The notes: generated by a model from the letters alone, not told the origin. 64,000 bases of DNA from Molossus alvarezi (GCA_037176705.1 CM073908.1:132173430-132237429), one strand, 5' to 3'; numbered from the stretch's first letter, positions 34,505 through 45,740 are shown. A program made the numbers and translations.

Positions 34505-34990
34505 CCTCTTTCCATCTGTGGCTGCCACCTCCAGAGGAGCTGTCGTAATGTCTGCCCACCTGCAATGGATGGTGGTGCGAAACTGCTCCAGCTTCCTGAT
34601 CAAGAGGAAAAGGCTGCCAGACAGCACCAAACCCAATCATCAGAAGGCCCCCAACTTCCATTACATCAGGTTGACTCACCACAAGACATGCAGCTGGCCA
34701 CGATGGCAAAGGTGTGGTGGGCGTCATGAAGTGATGACGGGACCAGCAAAAGCCAGCCACCTCCTATGTGCAGACCACAACCAACAAGAACACCTTGGCC
34801 ACCTTGAGCAGCATCTGGCATGTGATCTGCAAGAGCAAGTACTGGCTGGATGAGTGCATGGCCGCCATGTTCACAGCCAGTGCCATCCTGCGCAACCAGA
34901 AGCCTGTGATGGTGAAGAGGAAGTGCCTGCCCCACCAAGAGCTCCTGAGCACACCCTCCCCCCAAAGTAATAAAGGTGTCAGCCGACTTT
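34505..34990 (+). pseudogene. RPL28P: processed pseudogene of ribosomal protein L28
   Basis: The ancestral start is ATG at 34548. The first block translates as [20 protein letters not shown], which matches eL28 at its N terminus, followed by recognisable but mutated text and a frame loss near 34690-34760. The second block (34768-34930) gives [35 protein letters not shown] and a shifted end whose ancestral stop is TGA at 34946-34948. The remaining coding length is about 401 bp against roughly 414 in the gene. There are no introns. The upstream 'ctctttccatctgtggctgcc' resembles the RPL28 5' UTR, and 'aataaaggtgtc' looks like its poly(A) signal region. Both observations indicate an L1-mediated retrocopy. 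Indels and missense changes make it non-functional. The minus-strand frames here are shadows. Confidence 0.92.
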
Positions 34991-35119
34991 CCTCAGTATT
35001 TTAAAATTAAAAAATGGAGTTAATATTTCAAAACATATTTCTACAAACCTATATCCTACTAAAGACTAAGATTCGTGGAATATATATATATATATCACTG
35101 GAAAATGAGTTAATACACA

Positions 35120-35345
35120 TAGTAAAATATTTACCTTAACTCATTTAAGACTTATCATTACTTTATGGGATAGGTCTTTCTATTGTTCTCTTTTATAGAA
35201 GAGGGGAAGCGAGGCCCAGAGAGGTTAACTAACTTTTGCAAGAGCTCACAGCTCTTAGGAGGAAGAAGGGTGGGGCTTCTGGCTCCAAATCTTCCTTGCT
35301 GTAGTACAACCTCTACCCACTCTAGCCAGGATGGTTCTTCCATTT
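35120..35345 (-). repeat. MIR SINE, antisense
   Basis: 'tttatagaagaggggaagcgaggcccagagaggttaactaac', then 'gcaagagctcacagctcttaggaggaagaagg' and 'cttctggctccaaatc' follow the reversed MIR order almost to the 5' end. Confidence 0.85.
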
Positions 35346-35349
35346 GAAC

Positions 35350-35560
35350 TCCTATAATTCTTAGCATCAGTCATTCCAATTTCATACTGAAAATGTCTAG
35401 CTTTGTATGTTTGTTCCATTTCATCTCAGTACACCATGTCTTTCCAACTAGACTCTAAAACATTGAATGCATGAACTGTAAATAAACTTCTCTGTTATCC
35501 TCACAGTACTTAGCACTATTCTCCACTGATTAAATAAAATTTAATTGGACTTTCCACAAA
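35350..35560 (+). repeat. L2 3' end, sense
   Basis: 'ccaactagactctaaaacattgaatgcatg' and 'ctgttatcctcacagtacttagcactattctcc' followed by 'gattaaataaaattt' have L2 3' wording. Diverged. Confidence 0.5.
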
Positions 35561-36840
35561 GAGATAACTTTCAAAATAACTATTCCAATAATTTTGCAAT
35601 CAAATAAACTCTACCAACATCCTTTGCTAGGTTAATGCCTTTTTATCTCATTCTATTCCTTTTGATAGATGAAACCAAAAATAATCAGTTTGCATCTTCA
35701 AAGTGCTCCACGCCCATGAAAGCAGGGGAAGAGTGAGCCATCACTAGGACACAAAAGTGTTCTGTTCAAGGCAATCAAATAAATCAAGCAACCCCCAAAA
35801 TATAGTTAAAGCAAAGTGACTCAGACACAGCTCATGTTTTTAGTCACTTAGAATCCATAGTTACTCTGAAACACGAATCGTTTTTAAAGCATTAGTCATT
35901 TTGCTTTCCCTGATACATTATCTGAATGGTTACAATTTAAAGATTTAAAATACATAGTCAAAACCTAACATTTCAAATTAGTGCCACTCTTTAGGACAAA
36001 CACTAACTAATAATAACGATCTGTAAAAGCATCCTGGAGAAACTAATTTTCTACCATTTTCTTTTTATTAAGCTCATCTGAAAAAGAAAAAGAGCATTCT
36101 TCCATGGGGCTATCCTAAAGAAAGCACACCACAGTAGAAACCATGCAACTAAAAAGTTATTACTCAAAATTAAAAGCTGTTTTACTATCTCACCTATGAA
36201 AGCATTTATTCCCATGCTGAACAATTAAATATGATTCAAGACTTTTATTTAGAAATAATTGAGTTTTACCAAATCAATAAACTAAAACAATTCAAATTCC
36301 TAAGTGACCTACTTTATCAGTAGCTCAAGGATGACAAATAGGTTTAATCATATATTCCAACTCCTACTGGTTGGTGGTAGAGGCCTGGAGACTGTGTTGA
36401 GAATGATTCTGAGGTCACATTCCAAGAGAAAACATTTTTGGATCAATTAGCAATCAGCAATGAACGTGTGCCAGTACCCAAATTTGGGACTAATTGCCAT
36501 AATTTATGAAAAGTAAAATACAAACCCTTGATCTGAAATGAGGGATGTAGACCAGGGATTTCACAGTTCTACTGAATTGTTTGGTTCATTTAAAGAGAGA
36601 GAATGCATTGCTAATTACTGCCCCAGATTTACGATGCTCTACTCAAACAGCAGTAAAGGAATAGGAGAGGGACTGATCTCTTATTGGCCGTCTACTATGT
36701 GTCAAGCACTGAGCCTTACCTCAACCATCCACTCTCATGGCCATATTCAAGATTTTTGTCATTACCAATAACAGCAGCCCTCCACTATCTTAATGTCAAT
36801 AATTATATCCCCCAAACACCACTTCCTATCTTTCTGGCTT
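35560..36840. other. unique DNA, possible conserved non-coding sequence
   Basis: AT-rich with no recognised repeats, apart from a short reversed L2/MIR-like phrase near 36690 ('ctactatgtgtcaagcactgagccttacctc'). An AP-1-like TGACTCAG lies near 35818. No exon. Confidence 0.35.
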
Positions 36841-36849
36841 ACTCTCTCT

Positions 36850-38995
36850 GGTACCCAGTCTTTCAATAATCCCTCTACCCCACTGATATGCCCAATTCAT
36901 TGATCCTACCACCCTTTCACTATCTCTCACCTCCCTACAATGTCCCTGTTTTCTATCATAAACTCCATTGTCAATTATCACTCCCTTAGCATACATTGTC
37001 AACTGCATTGTTCTTTTATCTCTTTATCATAATCTCCTAGCAAACCCCCACACTTTGTTAAATCCACATCTCTGCTGACTCCAGACCTGCATCCATGCAA
37101 ACTAAACATTGCCATGGGGGGGGGGGGATTCCTAACTGTAGTGACTGGTCTCACTCTGAATTCATGATTGTCTCAAGGAGGTCCTTGTAAAACTGATCAT
37201 TCCACTATATTTCTTCACTCTCCCACTAGATATCAATTTCATACCTTCTCCTCTCTCTTGTCTCTTCTTTCTTACTTACTCTCAGCTGATGGCAGTTTCC
37301 TGCTTCATGGAAACAATAAAAAAAAGAATCTCCACAAGCTCTTACCACACCTTCCAACCACCTACCTGCATCTGTTTTTCTATGATCTACCCTCTCTTCT
37401 GATACAATGGATGAGCTGTCCTTGCTCTGACCAAAAGCCAAATCCTCCACTTGTACATTCGATCCCATCCCTCTTGCTTAATCAAAAGAAAATTTCTCTA
37501 GCAATTCTCCCCTCCTTTGACATAATTAATTCTCCATTTTATAGCCAAAATCTTTGGGGGAAAAAACTCTTCCTGCTTCCATTTCTCTTTCTCGTCTTTC
37601 TTGAATGTACACCAATCATACTTTTCTCCCCACCTCTACCCTACCCCACATACACCACTGAAAGAATTCTTGTCAAGGTCACAAACAGCCCTTTCATTGC
37701 TAATGATCCATTCTCAGAACTCATCTCTCTTGACCTATCGATAGCATTTTATATAGTTGATCATGCCCTCCTTTAAAAAAATCTTCGTTGGCTTCCAGAA
37801 CACCAGACATTCCTGTTTTTTCCTATATCACTAATGACAATTTCTCAATATCTTTTGCTGGTTCCTTCTCATCCCTGAACCTCTAAACATTGGAATGTTC
37901 CAGGACCTCATTTCTTCTCTACCTAAACCCACTCCTTTGATCATCTTATTTTGCTATCTTTATGTTAATGACTTCCAAATATGATCTCCAACACAGACTT
38001 CTCTCTTGAACTTCAGACCAGCAAATTCAACTGCTAATTCAGTTACTCCACTGAATTATCTAATATGCATTTCTAAACTTTCATTTCCAAAATTAAACCT
38101 CTGATATTCCCACAAAAAACAACTCATCCCAGTCTTACCTCAGTAAATAACAGCCCCATCAAGCCAGTTTCTCCCACCAAAAAAATAAAAATAAAAACTT
38201 GGAGTCATTCTTGAATCCTCTTGTCTTTAGTCCCTTATACCCAATCCATCAGCACATCCTCTTGGCTCTACTTCTAAATATGACCACTCTACATCTGACC
38301 ACTTCTCACTACTTTATGGACTAAGCCACCATTATCTCTTGCCTAGTTTCCTTGATACTGCTCTTGCCCCAACTACAATCTATTCTCAAGCAGCTGAATT
38401 AATCATTTTAAAGAGTAAGTCATGTCATTCTTCTGCTTAAAACCCTTCAATGACTTCCTATCTTGCTCAGAATAAAAGATGAAGTCCTTTCAGAAGCCAA
38501 GACCCTGCAATACCCTCCCTATAGATACCTCTCTGACCTCAGCTCCTACTATATTACCCCACTCACTCCACTTGAATTACATTAGCCTCTTTGTTGTTCT
38601 TTGAACACAGTATTCATCCTGTCACCTCAGGGCCTTTGAACTTGCTATTTCCTCTTCTTGGAATGCTCTTTATCCAGATGTCCACTGTTTGCTTCTTCTT
38701 AAGGTCTTTGCTCAAATGTCATCTTCTCAAATGAAATCTTCCCTGACCACCCTATTTAAATTCTGAGAAAATTCCAGCATGCCTTTCACCCTACACTGTT
38801 TTATTTTTCTCCATAGCTGTTCTCATTATCAGACATAATATCTATTTTATACATATGCATTTGTTTGTCTACCCCCACGAATAAAAATTTCACAAGAACA
38901 GAGCACTTTTGTCTGTTCACTGATTGTTACCCAGGATCCAGAACAGTACCTAGTACAGAATAGACAGTAAATATTTTTTGAAATAATGAAGAACT
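36850..38995 (+). mobile_element. long decayed L2 LINE with RT remnant
   Basis: A C/T-rich sense strand runs about 2.1 kb. The frame at 37168-37776 ends LDLSIAFYIVDHALL, a worn RT motif (family DLSAAFDTVDH). Downstream 'ggcttccagaacaccagacattcctg', 'ttgctggttccttctcatccctgaacctctaaacattggaatg' and 'tgttaatgacttccaaatatgatctcc' (degraded YADDSQI) follow. The 3' part, 'ggcctttgaacttgctatttcctcttc' to 'agaacagtacctagtacagaatagacag', is the L2 end. It is not a gene. A poly(G) run of 13 sits at 37117-37129. Confidence 0.75.
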
Positions 38996-38999
38996 AAAT

Positions 39000-39180
39000 G
39001 TTACCTCATTTTATCTGCACTTAAACCCTATAAGGCAGATCTTATTACCCCTACTTTACTGATGTAGAAAGTGAGGCTCAAATTAATTAAATAATACATC
39101 CAATAGCATACACACAATGAATAGAGGAGTCAAAATTTAACCACCAAACCTACTTTCAAAGCCTGTCCTTTTTTCATGAC
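39000..39180 (-). repeat. MIR SINE, antisense
   Basis: 'ataaggcagatcttattacccctactttactgatgtagaaagtgaggctcaaattaa' matches the reversed MIR 3' half. Confidence 0.7.
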
Positions 39181-39522
39181 CCTGAATTTATATATATATT
39201 TTTAGAAGTAAATACTTGTCCATGTGGCATAGGCTTAAAATAAATTGAAAAGTCTCTGAAACCCAACCATGTGGTACCAAATAAACATAAGGAATTCTAG
39301 ATAATATAGTGCAGTAATGGTGGTATATTTTTCTTACTCTGCTCAAATCTCCCCCATAAAACCAGACAGACAAACTTAGCAAAAATAAAACCTATGAACA
39401 ACATCTATAACAAACTAGGTAGCAAGATATTCCCAGAAAACAATATAAGGAGACGACAACTCATTGATACACACAGGACCAACATGGTATCAGCACCTGC
39501 ACAGGATTCACAGATAATATAT

Positions 39523-39582
39523 TCCTCCCCCTTCCCCTCCCCCTCCCCTTCCCCTCCCCCTCCTCCTCTTCCTTCTCCTATT
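39523..39582 (+). repeat. C/T-rich simple repeat
   Basis: Alternating C4-5 and T1-2 blocks (ccccctccccttcccc type) for about 60 bp. Frames through it on both strands are low-complexity artefacts. Confidence 0.9.
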
Positions 39583-39664
39583 ATGTTGCCTTTGGAGAAT
39601 AATAGGAAACCAATTATCTTGAAAACCGTTAAATGAAGGGGGGAAAAAATCAAGTGTTTATCCT

Positions 39665-39850
39665 ACCTTTCTTTTATATTGAATTTACTGGGGTGATTTT
39701 GGTTAATAAAATTATACAGGTTTCAGGTGTACAGTTCTATAATACATCATCTGTAGATTGTATTGTGTCTATGAGGTTTTTTTGGGGGTGGGGGTAATTT
39801 TTTTTTTATTTTTTATTTTTGCTTAATCCCTTCACCTTTTTTGTCCTCCC
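39665..39850 (-). mobile_element. short LINE-1 3' end, antisense
   Basis: 'attgaatttactggggtgattttggttaataaaattatacagg' and 'caggtgtacagttctataatacatcatctg' repeat the wording of the element at 18805. Strongly 5' truncated. Confidence 0.8.
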
Positions 39851-40106
39851 TTTCTTTAATGAACTATACCACTGGTTAACCAAATGATAGATAAATATTT
39901 CAACTAATAAGTGAAAAAGAAATTAGAGCATTATAACATCACTATTTTACAAATACTAATCTAGGCATTAAGCATTAAAGGTTGCTAACATCACAAAAAT
40001 AGAGATATCCAGTTGTTAAACGCCTGCTGATAAAATATCATATTGCCTACAGTCTAGCCAAAAGATATTTTTTTAATTGAATCGGAATCTGAACAAATTT
40101 CTAGAT

Positions 40107-40307
40107 TGATATTTCTCAGTCTCAGTGCTAATGATATTTGGAGCTGGATAATTCCATGCTGTGAGGGTCTGTCCTATGCACTGTAGGATATGCTAGTGGT
40201 ACCACCCACCCTACTGTAAAACCAAAAATGTCTCCAAACATTACCAAATGTCTTTGGGCATGAGCATAATATCACCACCACCACCACCCCCCCAATGAAA
40301 ACCACTG
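40107..40307 (-). repeat. MER20 (hAT-Charlie MITE)
   Basis: 'ttctcagtctcagtgctaatgatatttggagctggataattccatgctgtgagggtctgtcctatgcactgtaggat' to 'aaaaatgtctccaaacattaccaaatgtc' and 'aaaaccactg' is MER20 in reverse. Duplication ttctagat (40099-40106) against ctctagat (40308-40315), 7 of 8. MER20 copies are known to act as endometrial enhancers in placentals; for this copy that is only a possibility. Confidence 0.88.
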
Positions 40308-40359
40308 CTCTAGATGCAACATCCATTCCACAAGAAGGTGTTAAACAAAACAATGTGGA

Positions 40360-40600
40360 GCCCTGGCCAGTTTGGCTCAGTAGTTAGAATGTTGGCCTGC
40401 AGACCAAAGAGTCATGAGTTTGATTCTGGTCAAGGGCACATACCTTGGTTGCAGTTTGATTCCTGGCCCTGGTTGGGGTCATATGGGAGGGAACCAATCA
40501 ATGTGTCTCTCTCACAGTTGTTTCTCTCTCCCTCCCTTCCTCCCTTCCACTCTACCAAAAAATCAATGAAAAAAATAATTTCGGGTGAGGATTAAAAAAA
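40360..40600 (+). mobile_element. Ves SINE
   Basis: Head 'gccctggccagtttggctcag', 'gtttgattctggtcaagggcac', 'gggtgaggattaaaaaaac' tail. Imperfect duplication of aaacaaaacaatgtgga on the left and aaacaaaacatgga on the right. Confidence 0.93.
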
Positions 40601-40714
40601 CAAAACAAAACATGGATGCAATCAGTAAAATACAGATTGTGGAAACCTTCACAGATCAAATGACCCAGATTCTTTAATGAATAAATTTCCAGGGAAAAAG
40701 GCAAAGATGGAGGG

Positions 40715-40800
40715 GGGACCCTTTAGATAAAAATGGGGGGAAACAAGGGGACATCTGTAATGCTTTCAACAATAAAGATATATCAAAAATAGACATTTAA
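40715..40800 (+). mobile_element. very short LINE-1 3' end
   Basis: 'ggggacatctgtaatgctttcaacaataaagata' equals the last 3' UTR bases of the L1 at 56240-56702. It is an extreme 5' truncation. Confidence 0.75.
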
Positions 40801-41878
40801 AAAAAACAGGTAAAACTAAACTATATAGGGTTTAAGGATGCACTATATAGGGTTTAAGTTGAGAGATAAAATTATAAAGAAATAGAAGGAAGTGATAACT
40901 ATAAAAGTCCTATAGGTGGAGAGGTAAGTGATTGAGATCGGAATGAGTCTTCTGGTCAGCTTTGGGGTTTCTTAGGTGACTGGCAAGATTCTATTTATTG
41001 ATTTGGGTATAATTTAAAAGGCCGTTGACCTTATAATAATTCATTAAGTTTTATAGTTGTTATATCCACTTTTCTGTGTCTATGATTGTCAAATAAAAAT
41101 GCATAATGAGTAAAAACATAATAAATAAACACAAGAATCTGCCTTCCTTTCCACTTCACTTGAGTTGGAGTTCTGTGGGAACTGTCTTTGAGAGAAGAAC
41201 TTCGAATTTTTTAAGTCAGGTCAACGTTTATATTCCCTTAGCTTAAAAGTGTGCATAGTAATCATTGCTTCAAAAATTACTTTGAAAATCATAGCAGGAC
41301 TTATTACAGCCCTACACAAACATATATATAATGTCCATATCTTGGCCTACTGTTTAAGGAACACCTCACATCAAATCAGCTAAAACCTACAAGAGAACCT
41401 GTTGTGATCCAGGAGATCTGCCAGGTACTGGGAGGAAAAGCAAAATACAAAGCAGTGAAGCATTGTCAAATGTGAATAGAGCTCATGAGAACTGCATGGG
41501 CTGAGTAGAGATTTGTGGGATGATAACTTTTAGAAAGATTTACAGACTCAATAGACAGAGACACTCCACAGGTGTGTACCTCCTTTCTTGCAAAAGATAT
41601 GCTCCTGAAGAGTTCTGTGGTGATTAAATTTTTATGAATTTAATTATATTTTCTCATTGACTTACATTATAATCAGAGAGTGGCTTTATCTACATTTTGG
41701 ATTAATCTTCAGCTGGAGGTGGCTCCCAACAGTTTAAGTTTCCCTCCTTCTCTGTCAAGTAGTTAATAGTTTATAAACAAACATTTAAAGGCACTATTTA
41801 AAGGAACCCTTGAGTGAATCCTTTTGAACAACAAAGGATTCTTTGGTAATGTTAATAAATAATCATTAGATTGAATGT
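40800..41878. other. unique DNA, no gene seen
   Basis: 'aaactatatagggtttaag..' is duplicated in tandem near 40818-40860 (ctatatagggtttaag twice). Otherwise nothing recognised. Confidence 0.35.
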
Positions 41879-41893
41879 TCATCAAGCTTTCTT

Positions 41894-42145
41894 TTTTTTT
41901 TTTTAATCCTCACCCGAGGACATTTTTCCATTTTTTGTTCAGGTAGAGTGGGAGGGAGAGAGAGGAACAGAGAGAGAGAGAGAAACATCGATGTGAAAGG
42001 AACACATCGAGTGGCTGCCACCCGCACAACCGACCAGGGCCGGGGACAAACCGCAACCGAGGTACATGCCCTTAGCGGGAACCGAACCCAGGTCTCTCAG
42101 GACCACAGGCCGACGCTCTAACCGCTGAGCCAAACCGGCCAGGGC
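41894..42145 (-). mobile_element. young Ves SINE, antisense, perfect 15-bp duplication
   Basis: Tail-first copy with uninterrupted T run, 'aatcctcacccgaggacatttttcc', GA-rich tract, and head 'gctgagccaaaccggccagggc'. TCATCAAGCTTTCTT at 41879-41893 and 42146-42160 is identical. It is the copy whose body is closest to what I take as the consensus, so it is probably among the youngest here. Confidence 0.96.
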
Positions 42146-42160
42146 TCATCAAGCTTTCTT

Positions 42161-43400
42161 AAACTAAAACATATCTATTCACATGACTTTAATGTCCTTT
42201 GATACGATTTCATTGAAATTATATACCTTTACCTAAGGATCAGATTCTATTTTATGTGTGTTTTAGGACAACACCTCACTTTACTGATCTTGCCACTTTG
42301 TCCAATAGCATTGAGAAGAGCACTCGGTCCAGAGACTCATGGGAAACATCGCTAAGTATAGATCATATTAGTGAGTTATGTGATGCAATAGGACCTTGGC
42401 TTTCATGCCTCAGTAAAATTACACAACAAAATCAAAATGCTATTAAATCCAGGAGAGAGGTCATTTGAAATGGTTGTCCCACTGGTTGGATTCTTTGGGA
42501 CAGAGATGCTTAAGCTGCTCACTTTAGCACTATCTCCTGAAGAGTTTGCTGCCTGGACATCTCAAGTAGGTCACTGGAAAGCCTGAACTGAGGATGGAGC
42601 TCACTGGCCCCACCATGCCCAAGCCGGTTACCACATGTCTCCCCTGCTCCTCTATAGTACCCTGCCTGCCTACTCACCACAACTTCTCACCACTGTTATT
42701 ACTGCCAACAGTTTTACTCAGCCCTCCTAATAACTAACTTCTCCTGGACAAGCCAAAGAAAGACACTGTTCTCAGCACCAACAGTATCAAAGCCCAACAC
42801 ACTTCACATTGGTCAGGTTTCACATGGGTCTAGAACATGGTAAGAGATTCCCAGGCTGCTACAGAATGGCAGCACTCTGGGGCCAATAATGTTTCTTCAG
42901 TTGGTTTATGTAAGGTTACTCTCGCTTGTCACCTTGACTGGGATTTGTGGACCAGTTTTTAATATCATAACTCACACTGCTGCTTTCACATACCCACGGA
43001 GATGTGATTTATGATTAATTTCAGTCTGACTAGCTTTGTTATTTCTGATTAAAGACCCCATTTATTTTTGAGTAAATGGGTAAGGATTGGTTCAATTTTT
43101 TTGTCCGTGGTGACAAGACTATAACTTATAATTGGTTTATTTAGAAAACATACTAGAAATAAAAAATGGAATGCAGCACAGAAGAATAAATCAAGAGTCC
43201 ATTTTATTGTAGAAGGGAAAATTTATGCTCTTGCCAAATCAATTACTTTCTGTGGCTTACAGAACTGTTCCCAAGGATTAGACACTGCCTTCCACAATAC
43301 ACTCAGGAAGCTTTATCCATAAGGCATTTATCTAAATGTAATGATACGGCCTCATATAGGTGTAGTTCTGAAGTACCTACAGGATTCTGCAGCTTCTGGC
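42161..43400. other. unique DNA with an unexplained short frame
   Basis: No repeats recognised. The frame at 42256-42468 begins near a splice-acceptor-like 'tttatgtgtgttttag' (ending at 42267) and encodes a polar serine-rich segment (SIEKSTRSRDSWETS, KITQQNQNAIKSRRE). It matches no protein I can name, and the downstream text is stop-rich. An old pseudogene piece or chance are both possible. Confidence 0.3.
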
Positions 43401-43468
43401 AAGCATTTCACTCTAGTCATTGTGGCAGGCAAAATTTTAAGATGCACTCCAACAACCCACACCCTTTT

Positions 43469-43708
43469 TATTTTTTAATCTTCAACCGAGGATACTTTTT
43501 TTTTTTCATTTATCTTCAGATACAGTGGGAGGGAGAGAGAGAGAGAGATCGACGTGAGAGAGACACATTGACTGGTTGCTCCCACATAACCCTGACCAGG
43601 GCCAGAGACCAAACCACAACCAAGCTATGTGCCCTTGACAGGAATCAAACCTGCAACTCTTTGGTCCATGGGATGAAGCTCTAAACACTGACTCAAACAA
43701 GCCAGGGC
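43469..43708 (-). mobile_element. Ves SINE, antisense, perfect 17-bp duplication
   Basis: T-rich tail, 'atcttcaaccgaggatac', GA tract, head 'actcaaacaagccagggc'. ACAACCCACACCCTTTT at 43452-43468 and 43709-43725 matches exactly. Confidence 0.95.
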
Positions 43709-43905
43709 ACAACCCACACCCTTTTAAATCCCCTCCCCTTGAATGTAGGCAAGACCTATGACTTGCATATAGCCAACAGAATGTGGCAAAAGTGGAGGAC
43801 TTTACGTGTGTGCAATTAAAGTCCCTAATCAGTTGTCTTCAGAAAAGAGATCATCTTGTGTGGGCCTAACCTAATTGGGTGATCTGTTTAAAAGAGGGTC
43901 TAGAG

Positions 43906-44191
43906 CCCTGGCCGGTTTGGCTCAGCGGTTAGAGCATTGGCCTGCGGTCCAGAGAGACCCAGGTTCAGTTCCCACTAAGGGCACGTACCTTGGTTGCAGT
44001 TTGTACCTGGCCCTAGTTGGGGTTGTGCAGGAGGCAGCCACTTGATGTGTCCCTTTCACGTCAATGTTTCTCTTTCTCTCTCTCTCTTCCTCTCTCTCCC
44101 TCCCACTCTATCTGAACAAAAAAATGAAAAAATGGAAAAGTGTCCTCAGGTGAGGATTAAAAAAATAAATGTAAATAAATAAATAAATAAG
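43906..44191 (+). mobile_element. Ves SINE, perfect 17-bp duplication
   Basis: Head 'ccctggccggtttggctcag', 'cactaagggcacgtaccttgg', CT tract, tail with (AAAT)n at 44163-44190. TAAAAGAGGGTCTAGAG at 43889-43905 and 44192-44208 matches exactly. It is head-to-head with the copy at 43469-43708. Confidence 0.96.
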
Positions 44192-44559
44192 TAAAAGAGG
44201 GTCTAGAGGTTAGAAACATGAAGCAGCAGATTGAGTCTCTCTCTCTCTCTCTCTCTCCCTCTGTGTGTGTGTGTGTGTTTTGAAGAAGCAAGCTGCCATG
44301 AATTTTAAAGCCTCAAGAAAATGAATTCTGCCAACAACCATGCTTGGAAGTCAGTTCTTCCCTAGTGGTATCTACAGATAATTCAACCTGGATGACACCT
44401 TGCTTTCAGGTTTGCCAGACCCAGGGCAGAAAACTCAGCTAATCTGTGCCCAGACTTCTGGCTTACAGAAACTTTACTATGATAAAAAGCTTTTGTTTTA
44501 AGCCTCTAAGTTTGTGATCATTTGTTATACAGGAGTAGATAACTAATAGAACCATGAAG

Positions 44560-45330
44560 AGTCAACAATGGACTAGAAGTCTTCTGCTAAGTGGATCCCT
44601 AATCCACAAGAGTCAGTAAGCAGAAAAACAAGGACATCAGAGCATCACAGATTACACAGTACACCAAACAAGTACTTCCACTCTTACTCACCCTCATCTA
44701 CCTTTCCATGTCTAAAGGGAAAAGATCTAGAAGAAGAAAAACCTAATGTATATTTCAGAAAGGTTTTTCTGCCCAGCAATGTTGGTTGACTACAGACCAT
44801 CATCCTGTACTACCTTCTCCTTGCAAAAAGCCCACATGCACAGCCCCTAAGTATAAAGAGCTGGAGGAACCTAATATGCCTCAGAAGAAATAAGAAAGTC
44901 CTGAACTCAGTAAGGCAACTATGAGTGCCAAAATGAAATACACGTATATGTCAAAATCAACCTCTAAAGGCAAAGACCAAACCAGGAATAGCAATGGACG
45001 CAGCAAAGCAGCTGTTGCCAATGGTGTCCAGGTTGAAAAGAAGAGCCTTGATGAAAAGAAAGATACAGGAAGACTGCCTCTGGCTTGGATCAGGGGCCTG
45101 GGAATTGTCTACTGATTTTTGTTTATCTACGAGTGTCTGGTTGGATGGATGGATGGATGGATGGATGGATGGATGGATGGATGGATGGATGATAATTAAA
45201 AGAAAGAGGTTTAACACTGCAAAAGAGCAAGAAAATAGAGGGAAATGTAGTCTCAATGACAAGCAAGGACAAGGACAGTGTCAGAGATATTCTCAATGCA
45301 GGCAGCCATCAGAGTTTATGTACCCATAGA
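44560..45330. other. unique DNA with a short basic frame and a GGAT repeat
   Basis: The plus-strand frame 44921-45115 encodes a lysine/serine-rich peptide ([19 protein letters not shown]) that could be a piece of a retropseudogene, but I cannot identify a parent. No other features apart from the microsatellite. Confidence 0.3.
45143..45190 (+). repeat. (GGAT)12 microsatellite
   Basis: Twelve uninterrupted ggat units. All long reading frames across it are artefacts. Confidence 0.98.
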
Positions 45331-45331
45331 G

Positions 45332-45521
45332 CAGTGGTTCTGTTCTATGTGTGATTCTAGGACCAGCACCCTCAGCATTAACTGGGAGCTTGTTAGATAT
45401 GCAAATTCTCTGGCCTTACCCCCGTTCTATTGAATTAGAAACTCTGGGGATGGGGCCCAGCAACCTGTTTTAAGAAGCCCTCCAGGGGACTCTGATGCAC
45501 ACTCAAGTGTAATAACCACTG
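45332..45521 (+). repeat. MER5A-type hAT MITE
   Basis: Starts CAGTGGTTC and ends ATAACCACTG (inverted termini). The interior, 'gggagcttgttagatatgcaaattctctgg' and 'attagaaactctggggatgggg', is MER5A wording. Flanking 8-mers ccatagag and acccagag agree at five positions. Confidence 0.88.
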
Positions 45522-45564
45522 ACCCAGAGAAATGAATCTTGTGGGGTTGTTTGTTTTTTTAAAT

Positions 45565-45740
45565 GCCTGATGGTCTTAACCCCACCTGTATGTTAAAATT
45601 AGCTGAGGAACTTTGAAACTACTGATACCCAGGCTGGCCCATCACCAGAGACCTATTTAATTAGTATACAGTAGAGACCAGACATCCAAATTATTTACCA
45701 GCTCTCCAGGTGATTCAAATGTGAAAGCCAGGGCTGGATC
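45565..45740 (+). repeat. second, decayed MER5-type MITE
   Basis: 'ggtcttaaccccacctgtatgttaaaattagctgaggaactttgaaactactgatac' and 'agctctccaggtgattcaaatgtg' resemble MER5-class elements. Ends are worn. Confidence 0.55.

Larger units (their letters stand above)
43405..44555 (+). repeat. LTR-like mammalian repeat, split by two Ves SINEs
   Basis: 'ggcaggcaaaattttaagatgcactcc', 'cccttgaatgtaggcaagacctatgacttgc', 'cctaacctaattgggtgatc', 'gaagcaagctgccatg' and 'tttaagcctctaagtttgtgatcatttgttatacagg..tagataactaatag' follow the layout of a common mammalian LTR-type repeat. Family not fixed. Ves copies lie at 43469-43708 and 43906-44191. A (TC)n/(TG)n patch lies at 44236-44279. Confidence 0.6.

Noticed and set aside
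34482..34965. Minus-strand frames of 92 and 99 codons
   Set aside because: Shadows of the RPL28 processed pseudogene on the plus strand.
37168..37776. 202-codon plus-strand frame
   Set aside because: Passes through a decayed L2 LINE, with a worn RT motif at its end; upstream part is low-information C/T-rich sequence.
45143..45190. Regular short repeat that might suggest a CRISPR-like array
   Set aside because: Uniform 4-bp units without spacers in a mammalian genome: a simple microsatellite.
44957..45329. Frames with repeated IHPS or DGWM units
   Set aside because: Translation of the (GGAT)12 microsatellite, not a repeat protein.
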